Positions 1 to 4,409 of a stretch of 7,673 nt of DNA are shown here, piece after piece. The stretch comes from JAWWPY01 sp964412845 (lineage in GTDB: Bacteria; Actinomycetota; Actinomycetes; Streptosporangiales; Streptosporangiaceae), in NCBI GenBank assembly GCA_964412845.1, contig CAYPQM010000235.1, positions 1 through 7,673 on the forward strand, written 5' to 3'. The stretch's first letter is position 1; every line of letters starts with the position of its first letter. Under the pieces are notes generated by a model. That model was not told the origin of the DNA. It saw only the letters and a program-made list of their open reading frames with translations, and made no database searches. The translations under genes and the position numbers were made by a program.

Positions 1-2
1 TC

Positions 3-719
3 CACGAGTCGATCGGCCACGCCACCGAGCTTGACCGGGCGCTCGGCTACGAGGCGGCGTACGCGGGCACCTCGTTCGCCACCCCGGACAAGCTGGGCCG
101 CCTGCAGTACGGCTCCCCGATCATGCATGTCACGGGCGACCGCACGGTCGAGCACGGGCTCGCCACCATCGGCTACGACGATGAGGGCGTGGCCACTCAA
201 TCCTGGGACCTGATCTCCGGCGGCGTGCTGACCGGCTATCAGCTCGACCGCCGGATAGCGAGGCTGACCGGGCTCGGCCGGTCCAACGGCTGCGCCTTCG
301 CCGACTCACCGATGAACATGCCGATCCAGCGGATGGCCAACGTTTCGCTGCAGCCCGCTGCGGGTGGCCCGTCCACCGAGGAGCTGATCGCGGGCGTGCC
401 GCACGGCATCTACGTCCTGGGCGACAAGAGCTGGTCCATCGACATGCAGCGGTACAACTTCCAGTTCACCGGCCAGCGGTTCTACAAGATCGAGAACGGC
501 CGTCTGGCCGGCCAGCTTCGTGACGTGGCCTACCAGGCCACCACGACCGATTTCTGGAACTCCATGGAGGCCGTCGGCGGCCCCCAGACGTATGTCCTCG
601 GCGGCGCGTTCAATTGCGGCAAGGGGCAGCCGGGGCAGGTCGCGCCGGTCAGCCACGGCTGCCCGGCGGTGCTCATGCGCGGAGTACGGATCCTCAACAC
701 CACGGAGGAGGGGGCATGA
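3..719 (+). CDS. tldD: TldD, zinc metalloprotease subunit, C-terminal half (5' end outside window)
   Basis: Catalytic subunit of the TldD/TldE protease. The family is known for trimming unfolded or leader-bearing peptides, such as microcin B17 precursor and CcdA in E. coli. Extending the frame upstream of the first ATG to the window edge gives 238 residues that begin HESIGH followed by ATEL, the HExxxH zinc motif with its conserved downstream Glu. Cys205 of the fragment (codon 615-617), in FNCGKGQP, matches the C-terminal cysteine that is the third zinc ligand in E. coli TldD. The family is usually 450-500 residues, so roughly half is missing to the left. The stop codon shares ATGA with the tldE start, so the two are translationally coupled. 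Identity rests on the two metal motifs and on tldE following directly. Confidence 0.95.
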   Translation, partial: HESIGHATELDRALGYEAAYAGTSFATPDKLGRLQYGSPIMHVTGDRTVEHGLATIGYDDEGVATQSWDLISGGVLTGYQLDRRIARLTGLGRSNGCAFADSPMNMPIQRMANVSLQPAAGGPSTEELIAGVPHGIYVLGDKSWSIDMQRYNFQFTGQRFYKIENGRLAGQLRDVAYQATTTDFWNSMEAVGGPQTYVLGGAFNCGKGQPGQVAPVSHGCPAVLMRGVRILNTTEEGA

Positions 720-2137
720 GTCCGCAGGACACGATCGAGCGGGCGCTCGCGGTGGCCCAGTGTGACGACTGCGTCGTGATCGCTGATGAGACCTCCTCGG
801 CCAACCTGCGCTGGGCGGGCAACACGCTGACCACGAACGGGGTATCCCGGTCCCGGCAGCTGACCGTCATCGCGATCAGCCGGGGCGGCGGCGGGGCCTC
901 CGTCGGGGTGGTGTCCCGGGCCGGTGTGCACGAGGACCAGATCGAGGACGTCGTCCGGGCCGCCGAGAAGGCGGCCGCGGAAAGCTCCCCCGCCGAAGAC
1001 GGCCGGCCGCTGCTGGCACCGGCGGACAACGAAACGTTCCGGCTGGATGCGTCCGCTGGCCGCGGCGGCCCGAGCTGGGATGACCCGGTCACCGGCACCG
1101 AGATCGGGATTTTCGGCGGCTTCGCCGGCGCCCTCGGCCAGGCGTTCGACGCTGCCGCCTCGGGCGAGCGCAAGCTCTACGGTTTCGCGGAGCATTCGGT
1201 CGTCAACACCTTCGTTGGCACGTCCAGCGGGCTGCGGCTCCGGCACGACCAGCCGACCGGGAAAGTGGAGCTCAACGCCAAGTCTGCTGACCTGGCCCGC
1301 TCCGCATGGGCCGGCCAGGGCACCCGCGATTTCGCCGCGGTGGACGTCGGCGCGCTCGACGCAGATCTGGCCCGGCGGCTGGAGTGGGCCGGCCGGCCGG
1401 TAGACCTGCCGGCCGGCCGGTACGAGACCATCCTGCCGCCGACCGCCCTGGCCGACCTGCTGGTCTACCTGTACTGGTCGTCGGGCGCGAAGGACGCGCT
1501 CGACGGCAGGACGGTGTTCAGCAAGCCGGGTGGCGGGACCCGGGTGGACTCACGGCTGGCCAGCCTGCCGGTGACGCTGCGCAGCGACCCGGCCGCACCG
1601 GGCCTGCAGTGCGCGCCGTTCGTGACCGCGCACGCGTCCAGCCGTGAGTCGTCGGTCTTCGACAACGGCCTGGCGCTGCGCCCGACCGCCTGGATCCGTG
1701 ACGGTGCCCTGGCTGCGCTCACCCAGACCCGGCACTCCGCTGAACTGGCCGGCCACCCGGTCACCCCGGCCATCGGGAACCTGATCCTGGACGGCCCGGA
1801 CGGCTCCTCGGCTTCGCTGGAAGACATGATCGCCAGCACCGGGCGGGGCCTGCTGCTCACCTGCCTCTGGTACATCCGCGAAGTTGACCCGCAGACGCTG
1901 CTGCTCACCGGGCTGACCAGGGACGGCGTCTACCTGGTGGAGAACGGTGAGGTGACCGGCGCGGTGAACAACTTCCGGTTCAACGAGAGCCCGGTCGGCA
2001 TGCTGGGCCGGCTGGCCGAGGTCGGTGCCACGGTGCCCACGCTGCCGCGCGAGTGGGGCGACTACTTCACCCGGGCGGCCATGCCTCCGGCCCGCGTCGA
2101 GGGCTTCAACATGTCCTCAGTCAGCCAGGCCAGCTAG
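716..2137 (+). CDS. tldE: TldE/PmbA, non-catalytic partner of TldD
   Basis: Partner subunit of TldD in the heterodimeric TldD/E protease (PmbA in E. coli), 473 residues, a normal family length. It lacks the HExxxH motif, as expected for TldE. The C-terminal segment with TRDGVYLVENGEVTG and then NNFRFNESPVGML is the conserved PmbA/TldD end domain. The frame is open from 614, but the ATG at 716 is chosen because it overlaps the tldD stop in ATGA, follows GGAGGAGGGGG at 704-714, and begins with family-like sequence. The ribosome binding site merges into GGGGGC (710-715) touching the start codon, which is complementary to a 6C sRNA loop encoded downstream. A CCGG-rich inverted repeat inside the gene (1387-1420) reflects Gly-Arg-Pro and Pro-Ala-Gly-Arg codons. 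No convincing terminator follows; only a weak CTAGCG/CGCTAG pairing (2134-2139 with 2171-2176) is visible. Confidence 0.95.
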   Translation: MSPQDTIERALAVAQCDDCVVIADETSSANLRWAGNTLTTNGVSRSRQLTVIAISRGGGGASVGVVSRAGVHEDQIEDVVRAAEKAAAESSPAEDGRPLLAPADNETFRLDASAGRGGPSWDDPVTGTEIGIFGGFAGALGQAFDAAASGERKLYGFAEHSVVNTFVGTSSGLRLRHDQPTGKVELNAKSADLARSAWAGQGTRDFAAVDVGALDADLARRLEWAGRPVDLPAGRYETILPPTALADLLVYLYWSSGAKDALDGRTVFSKPGGGTRVDSRLASLPVTLRSDPAAPGLQCAPFVTAHASSRESSVFDNGLALRPTAWIRDGALAALTQTRHSAELAGHPVTPAIGNLILDGPDGSSASLEDMIASTGRGLLLTCLWYIREVDPQTLLLTGLTRDGVYLVENGEVTGAVNNFRFNESPVGMLGRLAEVGATVPTLPREWGDYFTRAAMPPARVEGFNMSSVSQAS

Positions 2138-2251
2138 CGGAGTGGGTGCTGTCGCCTCGACGTGGCCGCACGCTAGGGCGGAAGGCGGCCGGAAAGCGGC
2201 TGATCGACGGTGAGAACCGGCGTCCGCCACGTGACTGCTCGTAACCCGGCC

Positions 2252-2283
2252 TTGACGCACAAAGGGGGGTTTCGGTGTAACAT
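2252..2283 (+). promoter_or_regulatory. Promoter of 6C RNA copy 1
   Basis: TTGACG at 2252-2257 is a good -35. The -10 is either TGTAAC (2276-2281, 18-bp spacer) or TAACAT (2278-2283, 20-bp spacer). Initiation would fall near 2288-2291, just at the base of the first hairpin. Both copies carry the same elements at the same spacing: the spacer has AAA plus six G in copy 1 and AA plus seven G in copy 2, so length is kept although the homopolymers differ. Confidence 0.65.
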
Positions 2284-2287
2284 GCAT

Positions 2288-2383
2288 AACGGTGCTCTGG
2301 TCCCCCATCGGAGCACCTGTTGGCTTTCCGGGCCCCCGTCGGAACGTCAATGAATGCGACGCTGGGTGTCTGCCTGCGTAGCC
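2288..2383 (+). ncRNA. 6C-type small RNA, copy 1 (lacks the copy 2 terminator arm)
   Basis: Two consecutive 9-bp hairpins with 9-nt C-rich loops, the hallmark of the actinobacterial 6C RNA family. Hairpin 1 pairs GGTGCTCTG (2291-2299) with CGGAGCACC (2309-2317) around loop GTCCCCCAT. Hairpin 2 pairs GGCTTTCCG (2322-2330) with CGGAACGTC (2340-2348) around GGCCCCCGT, with one T/C mismatch and one G-T pair, so it is weaker than in copy 2. In mycobacteria the 6C RNA (B11) acts in trans on G-rich mRNA sites through these loops. The loops here have five Cs. The left arm of the copy 2 terminator is recognisable at 2356-2368, but the right arm is replaced by unrelated sequence. An alternative imperfect hairpin at about 2386-2420 may end the transcript. 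The 3' end is therefore uncertain. Confidence 0.72.
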
Positions 2384-2385
2384 TC

Positions 2386-2420
2386 GGCCTTTCGATCGCG
2401 CCGCGGTCGACCGAAAGCCG
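2386..2420 (+). terminator. Possible replacement hairpin downstream of 6C copy 1
   Basis: TTTCG (2390-2394) can pair with CGAAA (2412-2416), flanked by imperfect GGCC/GCC pairing. An alternative inner register pairs TCGATCGC (2392-2399) with GCGGTCGA (2403-2410). No T-run follows, which is usual in actinobacteria. It could terminate copy 1 or be a leader hairpin before the ORF at 2472. Confidence 0.3.
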
Positions 2421-2471
2421 GTCGGCTGGGTTCCGGTTCGCCGGGCCCGGTCATCCCTAAGGGGGCTGAAG

Positions 2472-2621
2472 ATGGCTAACGGTCACCAGCGCCGTAAGTC
2501 GGCTTCCGCTGACCAGCGGATGCAGGTAGTGATCGCCGTGGTGCGGCTGGCCGCACAGATGGCTGCGATCCTGCACAACTGGTTAAGTGGTGGCGGGCCT
2601 GGATGGCCTACCGCAAGGTAG
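2472..2621 (+). CDS. Hypothetical small protein, 49 residues
   Basis: I do not recognise this protein. ATG at 2472 follows AAGGGGGCTGAAG, a G-rich Shine-Dalgarno with six bases between GGGGG and the start. The product opens MANGHQRRKSASADQRMQVV, so it has a basic, polar N-terminus. It continues with a hydrophobic-amphipathic stretch (about residues 18-38, IAVVRLAAQMAAILHNWL) and ends in a Gly/Pro-rich tail. That pattern could be a small membrane-associated or helix-forming protein. It lies about 100 bp downstream of 6C copy 1 on the same strand with no clear intervening promoter. GGGGGC in its ribosome binding site is complementary to GCCCCC of 6C hairpin 2. Its last ~36 bases overlap the strongly paired region 2586-2696, so the codons and the RNA structure compete as explanations. 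It could be a chance ORF. Confidence 0.42.
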   Translation: MANGHQRRKSASADQRMQVVIAVVRLAAQMAAILHNWLSGGGPGWPTAR

Positions 2622-2696
2622 GTAGGCGACCCAGGACCCAAGTGAGGAGTTCCCCGCGTCTGTCCGGCAAGGCTGGGCGTGGGGGCTCCCACCACT
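2586..2696 (+). other. Candidate structured RNA, three-helix junction
   Basis: Three nested elements pair well. A closing helix joins AGTGGTGG (2586-2593) to CCACCACT (2689-2696), 8 bp. The first arm pairs GGGCCTGG (2595-2602) with CCAGG-A-CCC (2631-2639, one bulged A), capped by GCCTACC (2606-2612) pairing with GGTAGGC (2621-2627) or, in another register, by CCTACC with GGTAGG around a GCAA tetraloop. The second arm pairs GAG and CCCCGCG (2647-2658) with CGTGGGG and CTC (2678-2688), with one bulged T. This is more pairing than the surroundings show, but GC-rich DNA forms stems easily and I recognise no RNA family. Most of these helices could form from either strand, so the strand is a guess. 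Confidence 0.35.
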
Positions 2697-2897
2697 GTGA
2701 GAACTATACAGGTATTGCGCACAGAGACGCTCCTGCTTGAGCGGATAACCTGCCTGCACGCCCGGACATGCTCCTTACCGGAACGGCCTTTATCCTCGTC
2801 CGGAAGAACCCCGTTTCATAAGGTTAGTTGTTAGTTGTTAGTTGCAAGTGACTTTCTTCACCTGTATCCGGCCCCGCGGCGGCCCTGTTTGGGGTGG
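2697..2897. other. Intergenic region with further stem-loops
   Basis: No convincing gene. CAGGTAT (2709-2715) pairs with ATAACCTG (2745-2752, one bulged A) enclosing CGCTC (2728-2732) with GAGCG (2739-2743). CCGGAC (2762-2767) pairs with GTCCGG (2798-2803). These could extend the structured region 2586-2696 to about 220 nt. A heptamer repeat sits at 2823-2843. The right edge is the 3' end of the minus-strand dodecin gene; no clear dodecin terminator was found here. Confidence 0.4.
2823..2843 (+). repeat. Tandem heptamer GTTAGTT x3
   Basis: Three exact copies of GTTAGTT in a row, AT-rich in a GC-rich background, about 55 bp beyond the dodecin stop codon. Function unknown; likely slippage-generated. 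Confidence 0.9.
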
Positions 2898-3110
2898 CTA
2901 ACTGTCTTCCAGGCGGAACCCAACCTTCATGCCGACCTGGAAGTGGGCTACCTGGCCGTCCTCGATCTGACCGCGGACCTGGGTCACCTCGAACCAGTCC
3001 AGGTGACGCAGGGTCTGCCCGGCCCGGTGCAGAGCGTTCCGGATCGCCGGCTCGATGCCGTCCGGTGAGGTGCCGACGATCTCGGTCACCCGGTAGGTGC
3101 GGTCTGGCAT
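2898..3110 (-). CDS. Dodecin, flavin-binding storage protein
   Basis: Dodecins form hollow dodecamers that bind flavins (riboflavin, FMN, FAD) pairwise and buffer free flavin in the cytoplasm; some also bind CoA. The 70-residue product is full length for the family. It shows YRVTEIVGTSP, then the helix IEPAIRNALHRA, the LDWFEV strand with the flavin-stacking Trp39, RGQIEDGQVAHFQV with the conserved Gln58, and the end MKVGFRLEDS, closely resembling mycobacterial dodecin as I remember it. The frame is open to an ATG at 3161, but the ATG at 3110 is preferred. It has CGGAGA six bases upstream, and family members start just before this YRVTEIVG-like motif. It is transcribed away from the DUF3099 gene, with a 306-bp gap between the two starts. 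Confidence 0.93.
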   Translation of the reverse strand: MPDRTYRVTEIVGTSPDGIEPAIRNALHRAGQTLRHLDWFEVTQVRGQIEDGQVAHFQVGMKVGFRLEDS

Positions 3111-3156
3111 GGTGTCTCCGTTCATGGTGTTCCCCGATGCTGTCGCTTCCGCGCTG

Positions 3157-3178
3157 GGCACGAGTCAAGGACTGTGCC
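3157..3178 (-). promoter_or_regulatory. Inverted repeat over a candidate dodecin -35
   Basis: On the plus strand GGCAC, one unpaired G, AGT, five bases, then ACT and GTGCC: an 8-bp interrupted palindrome. Its centre contains TTGACT on the minus strand (3168-3163), a good -35 about 55 bases before the dodecin ATG. No good -10 is visible at 17-18 bp, so the promoter is uncertain. If real, the palindrome is well placed as an operator. Confidence 0.3.
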
Positions 3179-3241
3179 ACCAGTACCGCGTCCCCGGATT
3201 TTCCGTGGCGTGTGGTCGGTGGACACCAGTGTGGACCTCTT

Positions 3242-3283
3242 CGGCGCCACGGCCACCTGCGCACTCCGGTGGCCGTGGCGCCG
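3242..3283. repeat. Perfect 16-bp inverted repeat, 10-base loop
   Basis: CGGCGCCACGGCCACC (3242-3257) is exactly complementary to 3268-3283 (GGTGGCCGTGGCGCCG), with loop TGCGCACTCC. It is too long to be chance even in GC-rich DNA. It lies between two divergent starts where no gene ends, so an ordinary terminator role is not obvious. It may insulate the two promoters, be the end of an unannotated RNA, or be a remnant of a mobile repeat. There is no T-run on either side. Confidence 0.9.
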
Positions 3284-3381
3284 GCGGCATTCCACCGGCT
3301 GGCCCACCCGGACGGAGAGCTGGCCACAGCCACCGGCGCGGCGCGCGCCAGCGCGCGGGTGGGTCACCGGCGGGCTGCCCG

Positions 3382-3410
3382 TTGCCGGTTGGCCAGCCCG
3401 GACATACCGT
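3382..3410 (+). promoter_or_regulatory. Promoter of DUF3099 gene (leaderless)
   Basis: TTGCCG (3382-3387), 17-bp spacer, TACCGT (3405-3410, fits the actinobacterial TAnnnT -10). Transcription would start at about 3417, exactly the GTG start codon, which explains why no usable Shine-Dalgarno precedes it. Confidence 0.6.
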
Positions 3411-3416
3411 GGAGCC

Positions 3417-3812
3417 GTGAGAACCATCCGGCCGGCCCGTCGTGACCGCCCGCATCTCGTGACCGAGGCGCAGCGGCCGCTGTCCGAAGACATCTCCTAC
3501 CGGCAGCGCCGGTACTTGATCATGATGGGTGTTCGGGTGGCCTGCTTCGGGCTGGCCCTCGTCATGTTCGTCACCGGCGCAGGCTGGCTCACCGCGTTCC
3601 CGGCGGTCGGCGCGATCATCATTCCGTATTTCGCGGTCATCTTCGCTAACGGCGGCCGCGAGCCGACCAGTAACACGGGCTTTCGCGCGTATGAACCGCG
3701 TCTGCCGGCCCGGCGTAGCCCAGCTGAACGGGCCGCCCCCCAGGAGGGCCCCGGGCGGCCGGATGGCATGCCGTCCGCGCCGCCGTCGCCCGGGTCGTTT
3801 ACGGACAGCTAA
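3417..3812 (+). CDS. DUF3099 family two-helix membrane protein
   Basis: 131 residues, cytoplasmic membrane, molecular function unknown. The core LSEDISYRQRRYLIMMGVRV, then two hydrophobic helices (about residues 34-54 and 59-77) and FANGGRE, matches the actinobacterial DUF3099 family as I remember it. The C-terminal third (about 88-131) is Pro/Arg/Ala-rich, probably disordered and cytoplasmic. The GTG at 3417 is chosen because it sits seven bases after a -10 element, giving a leaderless mRNA. The GTG at 3459 is an alternative but would cut into the conserved region. The larger open frame from 3174 has no support. The stop codon is only ten bases before the second 6C cassette. Confidence 0.82.
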   Translation: MRTIRPARRDRPHLVTEAQRPLSEDISYRQRRYLIMMGVRVACFGLALVMFVTGAGWLTAFPAVGAIIIPYFAVIFANGGREPTSNTGFRAYEPRLPARRSPAERAAPQEGPGRPDGMPSAPPSPGSFTDS

Positions 3813-3822
3813 CAGGAGCCAA

Positions 3823-4025
3823 AAGGCGGCCAGGAAACGGCTGATCGGCAGTGAGAACCTGTGTCCGACACGAGACTGCTCGTAATACGGTCTTGACGCA
3901 CAAGGGGGGGTTTCGGTGTAACATGCATAACGGTGCTCTGGTCCCCCGTCGGAGCACCTGCCGGCGTTCCGGGCCCCCGTCGGAACGCCGATGAATGCGA
4001 CGCCGGGTGGTTTGCCCCCGTAGCC
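3823..4025 (+). repeat. Diverged direct repeat, copy 2 (6C cassette)
   Basis: Second copy of the cassette at 2182-2383, same order and spacing. It starts within ten bases of the DUF3099 stop. The upstream block contains CTGATCGGCAGTGAGAACC and an ACGAG/CTCGT palindrome (3871-3884) that is degenerate in copy 1. Confidence 0.9.
3893..3924 (+). promoter_or_regulatory. Promoter of 6C RNA copy 2
   Basis: TTGACG at 3893-3898, then TGTAAC (3917-3922) or TAACAT (3919-3924) as -10, in the same geometry as copy 1. Expected start about 3929-3932, at the foot of hairpin 1. Confidence 0.65.
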
Positions 4026-4037
4026 ACCCGGCGTCGC
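3929..4037 (+). ncRNA. 6C-type small RNA, copy 2 (intact)
   Basis: A complete 6C-like unit of about 105-110 nt. Hairpin 1 pairs GGTGCTCTG (3932-3940) with CGGAGCACC (3950-3958) around GTCCCCCGT. Hairpin 2 pairs CGGCGTTCCG (3962-3971) with CGGAACGCCG (3981-3990), ten perfect pairs around GGCCCCCGT. It ends in a 14-bp terminator stem whose loop also holds five Cs. Base changes relative to copy 1 in the hairpin 2 arms restore perfect pairing here, so copy 2 looks like the functional trans-acting sRNA. Known family members bind G-rich sites near ribosome binding sites through the C-rich loops. Confidence 0.82.
3997..4037 (+). terminator. Terminator of 6C RNA copy 2
   Basis: GCGACGCCGGGTGG (3997-4010) pairs perfectly with CCACCCGGCGTCGC (4024-4037) around a 13-base loop containing GCCCCCG. 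Only CCTAAC follows, not a T-run, as is common in actinobacterial terminators. It may also catch DUF3099 read-through. Confidence 0.8.
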
Positions 4038-4090
4038 CCTAACTTCGCTGGACTCTCGGCCAGCTTTGCCAAGGCCCCGGCAGTATCTCC

Positions 4091-4108
4091 CCGGGGGATG
4101 CCCCCCGG
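4091..4108. repeat. Short G/C hairpin followed by a C7 run
   Basis: CCGGGGG (4091-4097) pairs with CCCCCGG (4102-4108) around ATGC, followed by seven Cs (4110-4116). It might be an extra terminator after copy 2 or low-complexity DNA. Confidence 0.5.
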
Positions 4109-4116
4109 ACCCCCCC

Positions 4117-4200
4117 GAACTTCGCTGACCTGCAGCTCGACTCGTTGACCTGCGGCCTCGGCCTTGCTGGCCTGCGGCCAGCTTCGCCGGGGCCCGCAGT
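4117..4200. repeat. Degenerate ~21-bp tandem repeats
   Basis: Successive units start near 4117, 4139, 4160 and 4180, sharing a loose pattern of CG, then TTGACCTGCGGC-like sequence; the last unit is the weakest. A related stretch at 4041-4070 suggests an older, larger array. Function unknown. Confidence 0.5.
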
Positions 4201-4240
4201 GCTTTCCCGGGAGGACACCGGCTTTCCCGGGAGGACACCG
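4201..4240. repeat. Exact 20-bp tandem duplication
   Basis: GCTTTCCCGGGAGGACACCG at 4201-4220 is repeated without change at 4221-4240. Each unit contains the palindrome TCCCGGGA. The identity suggests a recent slippage event. Confidence 0.95.
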
Positions 4241-4276
4241 CAGGCTCCCGGCCGGGTCGCTCTCAGGTCGGCCGGC

Positions 4277-4298
4277 GGCGGCTCAAGCGTGGGCCGCC
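4277..4298 (-). terminator. Possible terminator of the padR-ABC operon
   Basis: GGCGGC (4277-4282) pairs with GCCGCC (4293-4298) around a 10-base loop, 112-133 bases past the permease stop. It is short and has no T-run. No better hairpin is visible closer to the stop. Confidence 0.3.
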
Positions 4299-4409
4299 AG
4301 CCGCGCTGAGTTCACTGTGTCCCAGGTCTGTCACTGACCTCACGGACCGGGAAGTTTTCGCTGGCTGGCGGACTAGTTTTTGCTGACGTGCCGGCCAGTT
4401 GGCGGGGGC

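Larger units (their letters stand above)
2182..2383 (+). repeat. Diverged direct repeat, copy 1 (6C cassette)
   Basis: First of two copies of a cassette; the second begins at 3823, a constant 1641-bp offset. By hand count there are about 20 differences over 2182-2368, with no net gain or loss of length, and patchier homology to GTAGCC at 2378-2383. The stretch 2251-2319 (promoter plus first hairpin) has only two differences. The repeat includes ~70 bp upstream of the promoter, so more than the RNA itself was duplicated or conserved. Homology stops in the loop of the copy 2 terminator. Confidence 0.9.
3111..3416. other. Divergent intergenic region between dodecin and DUF3099
   Basis: 306 bp with no supportable gene. 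It contains, in order, the candidate dodecin control region, a 16-bp perfect inverted repeat (3242-3283), a low-complexity GCGC-rich stretch (about 3335-3360), and the DUF3099 promoter at 3382-3410. Confidence 0.6.
4041..4409. other. Repeat-rich intergenic region
   Basis: No supportable gene on either strand; long open frames across it are artefacts of GC bias. It holds AACTTCGCTG twice (4041-4050, 4118-4127), CGGCCAGCTT followed by TGCC or CGCC (4057-4070, 4175-4188), a C-rich hairpin at 4091-4108, degenerate repeats at 4117-4200, and a 20-bp tandem duplication at 4201-4240. The right part (4241-4409) is the 3' flank of the ABC operon. Confidence 0.6.

Noticed and set aside
614..715. N-terminal extension of TldE to an ATG at 614
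   Set aside because: It would overlap tldD by over 100 bp and has no ribosome binding site; ATGA coupling at 716 with a strong SD is far better.
1387..1420. 12-bp CCGG-rich inverted repeat in tldE
   Set aside because: It is explained by repeated Gly, Arg, Pro and Ala codons inside a clearly coding region.
2640..2700. Cobalamin riboswitch, prompted by CCACTGTGA-like sequence at 2692-2700
   Set aside because: The rest of the B12-box consensus is absent and no cobalamin or transport gene follows.
2461..2700. tmRNA, RNase P RNA or omega-type guide RNA
   Set aside because: No acceptor-stem or CCA 3' end, no conserved RNase P core, and no transposon nuclease gene nearby.
3122..3161. Longer dodecin start at 3161
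   Set aside because: The extra 17 residues are not dodecin-like, and the internal GGAG positions the start at 3110.
2182..4037. Composite transposon flanked by direct repeats
   Set aside because: No transposase, terminal inverted repeats or target duplication; the repeats are explained as 6C cassettes.
3165..4238. 357-codon minus-strand open frame spanning DUF3099 and 6C copy 2
   Set aside because: It runs antisense through a recognisable gene, a promoter and a structured RNA, has no family resemblance and very Arg/Gly/Pro-rich composition; it is a by-product of GC bias.
4117..4240. CRISPR array
   Set aside because: Repeats are adjacent without unique spacers, are too degenerate, and no cas genes are present.
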